From: Pseudomonadales bacterium
Lineage (GTDB): Bacteria; Pseudomonadota; Gammaproteobacteria; Pseudomonadales; JAHEIH01
Direction of reading: 5' to 3'
Assembly (NCBI GenBank): GCA_023255355.1
Contig: JALRIU010000073.1
Coordinates: forward strand, 1-31,353
Length of the DNA: 31,353 nucleotides
Of this stretch, positions 25,071 to 31,353 are shown piece after piece. Under the pieces are notes generated by a model. That model saw only the letters and a list, made by a program, of their open reading frames with translations. It was not told the origin of the DNA and did no database searches. The position numbers and the translations under genes were made by a program. Positions within the stretch are counted from its first letter, which is position 1. Each line of letters starts with the position of its first letter.

Positions 25071-27388
25071 TAATCGCCTGCCTTAGGTACAAGAACTTCT
25101 CGACTGCCGTTATGGCCCATTTCTGACACCACTCCAGCTGCCTCCATGGCCTCAATAAGGCGTGCAGCACGATTATAACCAATACGCAGTTTACGCTGCA
25201 CCGAAGAAATAGAGGCACGCCGTGACTCGAGTACGTAGTTTACAGCCTCATCATAGAGCGCATCGGTTTCAGCATCATTGCTGCCTTCATCACCATCGCT
25301 AAATCCAGGAATCGGCACAGAGCTTGAACCACCCTCTAAGATATCCTCTATAAATTCGGGCTCACCACGCATGCGCCAATCTTTGACTACGCGATGAACC
25401 TCTTCATCAGCGACAAAAGCCCCATGCACCCTGATAGGAACGGCAGTACCCGGTGGAAGATATAACATATCACCCTGCCCTAATAATTGTTCAGCCCCAC
25501 CCTGATCAAGAATGGTGCGGGAATCGATTTTAGACGACACCTGGAATGCAATCCGAGTCGGGACGTTTGCCTTGATCAAACCCGTTATTACATCTACCGA
25601 GGGTCGCTGTGTTGCAAGAATTAAATGGATACCCGCCGCACGCGCCTTTTGGGCGATACGCGCAATGAGCTCTTCAACTTTCTTACCGACAATCATCATC
25701 ATGTCCGCAAACTCATCAATGACGACTACGATCGAAGGCAATTCCTCTAAATCTGGTGCAGGGGCAACATCAAAACCAGGGTCATAATGCTCTTGTGGTT
25801 TCCACAATGGGTCCTTAATTGGCTGGCCATCTTTGATAGCATCGGCAACCTTACGGTTATAGCCGGCCAAATTTCTAACGCCTAGTGCCGCCATAAGCTT
25901 GTAGCGTCGCTCCATTTCACCCACACACCAACGCAGACCATTCGCGGCATCCTTCATGTCGGTAATAACAGGGGCTAACAGATGAGGAATACCGTCGTAC
26001 ACAGATAATTCCAACATCTTTGGATCGACAAGTAACAATCTAACTTGTTTAGGTGTCGACTTGAATAACAAACTCAATAGCATGGAATTTACCCCAACCG
26101 ACTTACCAGAACCGGTGGTGCCGGCCACCAAAAGGTGGGGCATACGCGCCAAATCTACAACCACAGGTTCACCCGAAATATCATGGCCTAAAGCTAGCGT
26201 TAAATCAGACTTAGAATTTTCGTAGGCTGTAGAACCAATAACCTCACTAAAGCTAACGACTTGTCGGTTCTCATTGGGAATTTCGATGCCTACTACTGAT
26301 TTACCAGGCACGACTTCGACAACACGCACCGATATAACCGCCAAGGAGCGAGCAAGATCTTTAGCTAGATTGCTTATTCTGCTTACCTTAACCCCTGGTG
26401 CGGGTTGAATTTCAAAACGTGTAATCACAGGCCCTGGCAGTACTTCAACCACCTCAGCCTCGATACCAAAATCACGTAATTTTAGCTCCAATAAACGTGA
26501 CATTGCTTGCAAGGTTTCTTCTGAATATCCCAAACCGCTGTCGTCACGCTTGTCATTCAGCAAACTAACCAGGGGCAAACTACCCACAACGCCATCGTCG
26601 GGCACAAATAATGTTTGTTGTTTTTCTTTTTGGACACGTTCTGACACCTCAGGCTTTTTGGGTGCTGGCGGTGCAATTTTGGGAGGAATTCGCTGCTTAT
26701 CCTCTTCACTGTGTTTAACAAAGCTTTCTTTACGCTGTCTTTGCACCTCAGCAACTTTGGCTTCCTCTAACTTACGTTGCCTGCGCTGGGCCCACCATTT
26801 AGCTGTCAACTCAATAGCGATTAAGGTTCTACGCCCTAACCATTCCATAAACCTAAACCATGATAGATCGGTAAATATTGTCATTCCGAACAAAAACATT
26901 GCAGTCATAACGAGTCGACTACCAAGCAAACCAAAATTATTGATAACCCAGTCGGCCAACTGCACGCCAAAGAAGCCACCATAACCATAGGGGAGTTCAC
27001 TAATTTCACTGGCACCTTGTAACGCCCCCAAGCAGGTAGTCGACATAATCACCAATACAAAACCAACAAATCGCAGTATTAAGTGTGAGCGATGCCAACC
27101 CTCATTGGACAATTGTTCCTTAAAAATGATTATGGCACGCAGAGCTAGCATGCCTGGAAATAGATAAGCCATGTAACCAAATAACGAGAGCAACACATCT
27201 GACAACCATGCACCCGCCGCACCAGTCGCATTTCTAATCGGCCCGCCAAGCCCTGTTGTGTTATAGCCTGGATCGCTAGTTGAGTATGTTAATAAAGCAA
27301 TAGTCACAAACGCACACAACGCAACTGTGGCGATTAATAAGCCTTCGGTTAATCGGCGAGATATCCCACTCACGTTACTTTCCGTCAT
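25070..27388 (-). CDS. ftsK: DNA translocase FtsK
   Basis: Septal DNA pump that clears the chromosome terminus and activates XerCD recombination. The 772-residue protein has about four N-terminal membrane helices (near 15-37, 65-90, 104-124, 155-174), a short charged linker (about 200-265) and the RecA-like motor: Walker A GTTGSGKSVGV (Lys429) and Walker B IVVVIDEFADM (Asp558, Glu559). A C-terminal winged-helix gamma domain (about 705-770, with SISSVQRKLRIGYNRAARLIE) reads KOPS sites. The linker is far shorter than in E. coli, as in Pseudomonas. It is first of a six-gene run. Upstream AGGA is 11 nt from the ATG. Divergent from trxB. Confidence 0.97.
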   Translation of the reverse strand: MTESNVSGISRRLTEGLLIATVALCAFVTIALLTYSTSDPGYNTTGLGGPIRNATGAAGAWLSDVLLSLFGYMAYLFPGMLALRAIIIFKEQLSNEGWHRSHLILRFVGFVLVIMSTTCLGALQGASEISELPYGYGGFFGVQLADWVINNFGLLGSRLVMTAMFLFGMTIFTDLSWFRFMEWLGRRTLIAIELTAKWWAQRRQRKLEEAKVAEVQRQRKESFVKHSEEDKQRIPPKIAPPAPKKPEVSERVQKEKQQTLFVPDDGVVGSLPLVSLLNDKRDDSGLGYSEETLQAMSRLLELKLRDFGIEAEVVEVLPGPVITRFEIQPAPGVKVSRISNLAKDLARSLAVISVRVVEVVPGKSVVGIEIPNENRQVVSFSEVIGSTAYENSKSDLTLALGHDISGEPVVVDLARMPHLLVAGTTGSGKSVGVNSMLLSLLFKSTPKQVRLLLVDPKMLELSVYDGIPHLLAPVITDMKDAANGLRWCVGEMERRYKLMAALGVRNLAGYNRKVADAIKDGQPIKDPLWKPQEHYDPGFDVAPAPDLEELPSIVVVIDEFADMMMIVGKKVEELIARIAQKARAAGIHLILATQRPSVDVITGLIKANVPTRIAFQVSSKIDSRTILDQGGAEQLLGQGDMLYLPPGTAVPIRVHGAFVADEEVHRVVKDWRMRGEPEFIEDILEGGSSSVPIPGFSDGDEGSNDAETDALYDEAVNYVLESRRASISSVQRKLRIGYNRAARLIEAMEAAGVVSEMGHNGSREVLVPKAGD

Positions 27389-27428
27389 TAAAAGTCTAAT
27401 CCTTTCTATAATTTTTTAGCGTAACTCT

Positions 27429-27457
27429 TTGTCCTGAAGATCGAATTCAACTATGAT
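27429..27457 (+). promoter_or_regulatory. Predicted trxB-aat-bpt promoter
   Basis: TTGTCC (27429-27434, 4 of 6) and TATGAT (27452-27457, 5 of 6) have the ideal 17-bp spacing. The transcript would start near 27464, about 33 nt before the trxB ATG. This is the best sigma-70-like pair I found in the window. On the opposite strand only a weak TATAGA is seen for ftsK. Confidence 0.55.
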
Positions 27458-27496
27458 TCGCAACCGATGTAGAACAACTTTTTGGAATATTACCAC

Positions 27497-28447
27497 ATGA
27501 GCGACGTAAAACACTTTCCTCTCGTAATTCTTGGTTCAGGTCCTGCTGGATACACCGCGGGCATCTACGCTGCCAGAGCGAACCTTAACCCTGTCATCAT
27601 CACAGGAATTGAGGTTGGCGGTCAATTAACAACGACAACTGACGTGGATAACTGGCCTGGCGATGTTGAAGGATTACAAGGTCCAGACCTTATGGATCGT
27701 ATGCGTCGTCACAATGAACGTTTCAATACCCAAATAATTAACGACCACATCAATACCACAGATTTAAGTAAACGCCCCTTTACGCTTAAAGGTGATAATG
27801 CCACATATACCTGTGATGCGTTAATTATTGCTACAGGTGCATCGGCACAATATTTAGGTATGGAATCTGAAGAAGCCTTTAAAGGTCGTGGTGTAAGCGC
27901 ATGTGCAACATGTGACGGGTTCTTTTATCGCGGCCAAAAAGTCGCGGTTATTGGTGGTGGTAACACTGCGGTTGAAGAGGCACTTTACTTGTCAAACATT
28001 GCTGATCACGTCACCCTCATCCACCGTCGCGATAGTCTGCGCAGTGAAAAAATCTTGCAAGACAAACTCTTCGAAAAAGCCAAAAACGGCAACGTTACAA
28101 TTCTTTGGAACACAACACTCGATGAAGTTTTAGGTGATGATATGGGTGTGACAGGCTTGCGAGTAAAAAGCACAGCAGATGGCAGCACACAGAATATTGA
28201 TGTCATGGGTGTATTTATCGCCATTGGCCATAAACCTAATACAGGCATGTTTGAAACCCAATTAGATATGAGTAATGGTTACATTAAAATTCGTAGCGGC
28301 CTAGAAGGTTTTGCGACTATGACCAGTGTACCTGGAGTATTTGCTGCAGGTGACGTTGCTGACCAAGTATACCGTCAAGCGATTACATCGGCTGGTTTTG
28401 GTTGCATGGCAGCTCTTGATGCTGAGAAATTTTTGGACGGTGAATGA
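27497..28447 (+). CDS. trxB: Thioredoxin reductase
   Basis: NADPH-dependent flavoenzyme that reduces thioredoxin. The 316-residue protein has the FAD-binding GSGPAGYTAGIYAARA (about 13-28), the redox-active SACATCDGFF (Cys136 and Cys139), the NADPH-binding GGGNTAVEEALYL, then HRRDSLRS and the second FAD motif GVFAAGDVAD near the C-terminus. Length and order match low-molecular-weight TrxB. An in-frame TTG at 27482 adds five residues without family support; ATG 27497 is chosen. The stop overlaps aat as ATGA. Confidence 0.97.
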   Translation: MSDVKHFPLVILGSGPAGYTAGIYAARANLNPVIITGIEVGGQLTTTTDVDNWPGDVEGLQGPDLMDRMRRHNERFNTQIINDHINTTDLSKRPFTLKGDNATYTCDALIIATGASAQYLGMESEEAFKGRGVSACATCDGFFYRGQKVAVIGGGNTAVEEALYLSNIADHVTLIHRRDSLRSEKILQDKLFEKAKNGNVTILWNTTLDEVLGDDMGVTGLRVKSTADGSTQNIDVMGVFIAIGHKPNTGMFETQLDMSNGYIKIRSGLEGFATMTSVPGVFAAGDVADQVYRQAITSAGFGCMAALDAEKFLDGE

Positions 28448-29154
28448 GCCTAATACCCTGGCTTGACGAAACATTTGAATTTCCCGATATCAAAGGCGCA
28501 CTAGACGACCCCAATGGATTACTTGCCGCTGGGGGCGACCTAAACCCGCGGCGCCTTCTCAACGCCTATCGCAACGGTATATTTCCTTGGTTTGACGATC
28601 ATCAGCCAATCTTATGGTGGTCACCTGATCCGCGTGCAGTAATTCTGCCTGAACACATCCATATTTCACGTAGTTTAGCGAAACATATTCGTCGCGGCGA
28701 CTTTAGAATTAGTTTTGACGAAGCGTTTAGCGATGTGGTGCAAGCTTGCGCTGCACCGCGAAGCTATAGCGATGGCACGTGGATTACAGATGAAATGCAT
28801 ACTGCTTATTGTGAAATTCATCGCATGGGTTATGCTCATTCACTGGAAGTTTGGCAACAAGACAGCCTCATTGGTGGGCTTTACGGAATTAGTCTGGGTA
28901 AACTATTTTTTGGTGAATCGATGTTTTCTAATACCAGTAATGGTTCCAAAATAGCGCTTGTCGCCCTCGCCAAACAACTACAATCTTGGCAATTTCCCTT
29001 GATCGATTGCCAAATACCCAACCCTCATTTAAGCTCCATGGGTGCGATTGAGATTTCTCGAGCAGACTTTAGTAAATACTTAAACAACTATGCCGGATTA
29101 ACTCACCCAACCGGCCGATGGCATTATCAACTGGCGCTGGAGGCGATAGTTTGA
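28444..29154 (+). CDS. aat: Leucyl/phenylalanyl-tRNA--protein transferase
   Basis: Moves Leu or Phe from tRNA to N-terminal Lys or Arg of proteins, marking them for ClpS/ClpAP. The 236-residue protein shows the family signatures: FPDIKGALDDPNGLLAAGGDL at the N-terminus, YRNGIFPWF, WWSPDPRAVI, and the GNAT-like GGLYGISLGKLFFGESMFS (about 139-157), followed by LIDCQIPNPHLSSMGA. It starts 4 nt inside trxB (ATGA) and ends 4 nt inside the next gene. The E. coli homologue has the same role; no odd residues were noticed. Confidence 0.97.
   Translation: MSLIPWLDETFEFPDIKGALDDPNGLLAAGGDLNPRRLLNAYRNGIFPWFDDHQPILWWSPDPRAVILPEHIHISRSLAKHIRRGDFRISFDEAFSDVVQACAAPRSYSDGTWITDEMHTAYCEIHRMGYAHSLEVWQQDSLIGGLYGISLGKLFFGESMFSNTSNGSKIALVALAKQLQSWQFPLIDCQIPNPHLSSMGAIEISRADFSKYLNNYAGLTHPTGRWHYQLALEAIV
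29139..29143 (+). promoter_or_regulatory. Shine-Dalgarno deciding the TTG start of bpt
   Basis: GGAGG inside the end of aat, 7 nt before TTG 29151. The upstream in-frame ATG 29118 has no such site and would give an eleven-residue lead that does not look like the family. Confidence 0.6.
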
Positions 29155-29855
29155 ACGACGCAAAAATTCGCTTCTTTATTACTGATGCCCACCCTTGTAG
29201 CTATCTTGATGATCAACAGGCCAGTACTTTATTTATCGATCCAGAGCACCCAATTGATCAAAGTCTCTATAGTCAATTATCCCGTAATGGATTTCGCCGC
29301 AGCGGCTCCCACTTGTATCGTCCCCATTGTGGAGCTTGCGAGGCATGTATACCGATTCGTACGATGTGCGAAAAATTTGTACCCAACAGACGGATGCGAC
29401 GAATCTCTAATAAAAATAACGATATTGTTGTGGCCATGGTTGATTCTATTGATCGTGATGAACACTATCCTCTATATGAATCCTACGTTAACGAACGTCA
29501 TCAAGATGGTGATATGTATCCTGCTAGCAAGGAACAATTTGATAGTTTTTTATCAAGCGAATGGCAGCTCACAAGATTTTTGGAATATAGAATAGCAGGC
29601 AAACTTATCGCTTGTGCCGTAACTGATGAACTCGATGATGGCCTAGCAGCTATTTATACGTACTATGATCCAACACTTGAAATAAGAAGCTTGGGTGTGT
29701 TTTGTATCCTTTCACAAATAGCAATGTGCAAGGAAATGCAATTACCATACTTGTACTTAGGATACTGGATTAAAGAGTGCCGTAAGATGTCTTACAAGAT
29801 TGAGTATCGGCCAGCGCAAGTTCGTATCAATGAAAGATGGTTAACCATGACCTAG
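29151..29855 (+). CDS. bpt: Aspartate/glutamate leucyltransferase (Bpt/Ate family)
   Basis: Transfers Leu from tRNA to N-terminal Asp or Glu, complementing Aat in the N-degron pathway. The 234-residue protein has the N-terminal PCSYLDDQQASTLF and the cysteine-bearing RPHCGACEACIPIR (about 60-73), both marks of the arginyl/leucyl-transferase family, then a GNAT-like half with GDMYPASKEQFDSFL and YLYLGYWIKECRKMSYK. Whether it transfers Leu or Arg is inferred from bacterial members. The start is TTG, with GGAGG 7 nt upstream and the TTGA overlap with the aat stop. In Pseudomonas infA and clpA follow, as I recall; here a PilZ gene follows instead. Confidence 0.93.
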   Translation: MNDAKIRFFITDAHPCSYLDDQQASTLFIDPEHPIDQSLYSQLSRNGFRRSGSHLYRPHCGACEACIPIRTMCEKFVPNRRMRRISNKNNDIVVAMVDSIDRDEHYPLYESYVNERHQDGDMYPASKEQFDSFLSSEWQLTRFLEYRIAGKLIACAVTDELDDGLAAIYTYYDPTLEIRSLGVFCILSQIAMCKEMQLPYLYLGYWIKECRKMSYKIEYRPAQVRINERWLTMT

Positions 29856-29903
29856 CGAAGAAACGTTCGCGAATGCTTATCTAGCAAGTTTCTTAATGTG
29901 TTC

Positions 29904-29909
29904 TATACT
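29904..29909 (+). promoter_or_regulatory. Possible -10 element before the second PilZ gene
   Basis: TATACT matches TATAAT at 5 of 6 positions in the 78-base spacer after bpt. The hexamer 17 nt upstream, CTAGCA, is a weak -35. It would give a leader of about 18 nt. Confidence 0.3.
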
Positions 29910-29933
29910 TTTTGAAAACGTTGAGGACATTTC

Positions 29934-30305
29934 ATGCACGACATCACCGAATCCCCCGATAATCGAAGAACATTTAGCCGAATTAGCTTCGATGCAGATA
30001 CCTATTTATGCCAGGATGAAAACCGTTGGGAAGTTGAGCTTATTGATATTTCCCTTAATGGCGTGTTAGTCAAACTGCCTCCCGAATGGAATGGTGACAG
30101 CAGTCGCGACATCTCAGTATTTATCCATTTAGGCGGTGACGTAGCCATTAATATGATTACTCGCCTTGCCCATGTTGAAGAGGGACGCGCCGGCTTTCAT
30201 TGTGAACATATCGATTTAGAAAGTATTAGTCACCTGCGTCGATTGGTAGAGCTTAACCTTGGAGATACAGAAAGCCTCGAACGCGAGTTACGGCAGCTCA
30301 CCTAG
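29934..30305 (+). CDS. Single-domain PilZ protein, probable c-di-GMP receptor
   Basis: A 123-residue cytoplasmic protein that is almost entirely one PilZ domain. It has RxxxR as Arg12-Thr-Phe-Ser-Arg16 and DxSxxG as Asp38-Ile-Ser40-Leu-Asn-Gly43, the two motifs that hold cyclic di-GMP in known members. A short C-terminal helix (SHLRRLVELNLGD) follows. These features suggest it binds c-di-GMP, unlike the more divergent PilZ protein at 5932-6474. GAGGA lies 6 nt before the ATG. It is convergent with the oxygenase gene across 2 bases. Its target is unknown; no flagellar, pilus or exopolysaccharide gene is nearby. Confidence 0.9.
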   Translation: MHDITESPDNRRTFSRISFDADTYLCQDENRWEVELIDISLNGVLVKLPPEWNGDSSRDISVFIHLGGDVAINMITRLAHVEEGRAGFHCEHIDLESISHLRRLVELNLGDTESLERELRQLT

Positions 30306-30307
30306 GT

Positions 30308-30967
30308 CTAAGTCGGTGGATCAATAACACCATTAATAGACTGATTAAGACGATACCAACCAGCAACACTATAACGGTGACGAGATGCTGGCAGAACTTC
30401 GTGCGGAAATTCCTCACTCAAAAAAACCACTAAGCTACCGCACTGGGGAGTGACCTTAAGCAGAGGCTCATTATCAAAGTTATACATTTGAAGCTCCCCA
30501 CCCTCTTCCGGTAGCCAACCAGAATTTAAATACAAGACTGTCGACAAAATTCTGTTAGCTTGCCCCCTAAATGCATCAAGATGCTTTCGATAAAAAGCAC
30601 TTGGCTCATAACATGCGAAGTGACTTTCAAAGGAAAACAGCCCCAGCAAAAGGCGTCTATTGAGATATAACCGCAGATCGTTTGTCCAGTTAAGCCAGAG
30701 CTTTTCCGCTTCAGTTTTACCCTCAATCCAAGCAATTTTATCGCGTCTAACAAAACTATTTTGAATACTATCGGTACCGCGCCCAACGCCAGCCTCATCA
30801 AAATGGTCTGCATCCTTTCTTACTTGCTCAGCCAACAAACTGATCATCTTTTCTGGTAAGCCTATCGGCACCACACAATAGCCTTGAGCTTCTAAATCAT
30901 TGGCAATTTTAGCGAATAAAAGATCATCGCCACCATGTTGGAAATGCCCTTGAATTACAGTGCTCAT
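30308..30967 (-). CDS. 2-oxoglutarate/Fe(II)-dependent oxygenase, prolyl-hydroxylase-like
   Basis: A 219-residue protein with the facial triad of the 2OG-Fe(II) family: His129 and Asp131 (RKHLDAF) and His189 (EEFPHEV). Arg198 in RYS is placed to bind 2-oxoglutarate. The strand pattern around LSTVLYLNSGWLPEEGGEL is typical of prolyl 4-hydroxylase-like (SM-20/EGL-9) proteins. Close bacterial relatives hydroxylate protein prolines in some cases, but the substrate here is not known to me. It lies 6 nt downstream of ptsP in the same direction, so the two are probably cotranscribed. The ATG has only a weak ribosome binding site. Confidence 0.87.
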   Translation of the reverse strand: MSTVIQGHFQHGGDDLLFAKIANDLEAQGYCVVPIGLPEKMISLLAEQVRKDADHFDEAGVGRGTDSIQNSFVRRDKIAWIEGKTEAEKLWLNWTNDLRLYLNRRLLLGLFSFESHFACYEPSAFYRKHLDAFRGQANRILSTVLYLNSGWLPEEGGELQMYNFDNEPLLKVTPQCGSLVVFLSEEFPHEVLPASRHRYSVAGWYRLNQSINGVIDPPT

Positions 30968-30973
30968 TAAGGC

Positions 30974-31353
30974 TTAACTCAAGGACTTAAAAAGATAATC
31001 AACGCCGCTATCACGAAGTTCTTGCAGCAATAAGTTATGGATATCTGTGGCTGAGCTCTTTCTGAGGACCCGCTGTAAGATCATTTGAGCGCGCTCTTGT
31101 GACAGTGCCCGGATAAGACATTTCACTTTTGGTAGCTGAAACGCGCTCATACTCAGGCTATCAACATCCATACCTACTAACAGAATAACAGCCAAAGGGT
31201 ACGAGGCCATTTCACCACATACGCCGACTTTTATCCCTAGCATCTTGGCCTTTTGAACAATACGGTAAACTTCAGCGATGACCGCTGGATGGACGTGATT
31301 AAAGAGTGAGGCCACTCTTTCGTTGTTGCGATCAACCGCCAACAAATACTGAG
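30974..31353 (-). CDS. ptsP: PTS-Ntr enzyme I PtsP, C-terminal part, 5' end outside the window
   Basis: C-terminal end of a PEP-protein phosphotransferase (enzyme I family), cut by the right edge; about 126 residues are visible and the frame stays open to the last base. It reads QYLLAVDRNNERVA..., then VCGEMASYPLAVILLVGMDVDSLSMSAFQLPKVK, with the catalytic Cys of the PEP-binding domain in VCGEMA. The LAVDRNN and LSMSAFQLPKVK wording fits EI-Ntr (PtsP) better than sugar PtsI, but the diagnostic N-terminal GAF domain is not in view. PtsP starts the phosphorelay to NPr and EIIA-Ntr that monitors nitrogen and potassium status. The TTG at 31343-31345 is internal, not a start. Confidence 0.88.
   Translation of the reverse strand, partial: QYLLAVDRNNERVASLFNHVHPAVIAEVYRIVQKAKMLGIKVGVCGEMASYPLAVILLVGMDVDSLSMSAFQLPKVKCLIRALSQERAQMILQRVLRKSSATDIHNLLLQELRDSGVDYLFKSLS

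Noticed and set aside
26550..26984. 144-codon open frame antisense to ftsK
   Set aside because: It opposes the charged linker and membrane part of ftsK and has no motif or ribosome binding site I could support.
29855..29870. Small hairpin GCGAA/TTCGC right after bpt
   Set aside because: A 5-bp stem with no following U-run; not enough for a terminator call.
31343..31345. TTG as the start of a 123-residue protein at the right edge
   Set aside because: The frame continues open to the edge, and the upstream residues (QYL) extend the enzyme I family match, so this is an internal codon of a truncated ptsP.
1..31353. CRISPR arrays, insertion sequences, tRNA or rRNA genes, prophage or defence genes
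   Set aside because: Nothing of these kinds was recognised on either strand; nearly all bases are in conserved core genes with short spacers.

Overview
The window is a dense stretch of core chromosome from a gammaproteobacterium, probably a marine member of the Pseudomonadales/Cellvibrionales side of the class. The signs are a complete Na+-translocating NADH:quinone oxidoreductase operon, a LolCDE operon with separate LolC and LolE, CsiV, an E. coli-length Mfd (1148 residues), and both leucyl-transferases of the N-degron pathway. As far as I remember, the gene order follows Pseudomonas aeruginosa in two blocks: comEC-lolCDE-PilZ-nqr-gap-mfd-csiV, and cysG-serS-crcB-rarA-lolA-ftsK / trxB-aat-bpt. 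I saw no mobile element, CRISPR array, rRNA, tRNA or prophage gene, so this is mainly a housekeeping region and not an island.

Layout. 1-2097 (-): comEC, cut by the left edge. 2191-2721 (+): a small DUF2062 membrane protein. 2718-5869 (-): lolC-lolD-lolE, with overlapping coding ends. 5932-6474 (+): a PilZ-type protein with a helical insertion. 6484-13619 (-): nqrABCDEF-apbE-nqrM, a full Na+-NQR operon carrying its own flavin transferase and iron-sulfur maturation factor. 13888-15354 (-): gap, encoding a long GAPDH. 15610-20029 (+): mfd-csiV. 20035-27388 (-): ftsK-lolA-rarA-crcB-serS-cysG, a tightly packed probable operon. 27497-29855 (+): trxB-aat-bpt, overlapping. 29934-30305 (+): a canonical PilZ protein. 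30308-31353 (-): a 2-oxoglutarate/Fe(II) oxygenase gene downstream of ptsP, which is cut by the right edge.

How the genes work together. Nqr genes build a Na+ pump, with ApbE attaching FMN to NqrB and NqrC and NqrM helping to install the iron-sulfur centre. LolCDE and LolA, encoded in different operons here, both serve outer-membrane lipoprotein sorting. Aat and Bpt attach leucine or phenylalanine to protein N-termini for ClpAP degradation.

The most interesting non-coding signal is the 255-base divergent gap/mfd promoter region. It holds two TGTA-N7-TAC(A/T) palindrome-like elements 42 bp apart (four helical turns) that resemble HexR operators, plus a third, imperfect 16-bp palindrome abutting one of them. 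I found no convincing undescribed multi-gene system. All coordinates come from reading the sequence; family assignments come from motif recognition and memory, with no database search.
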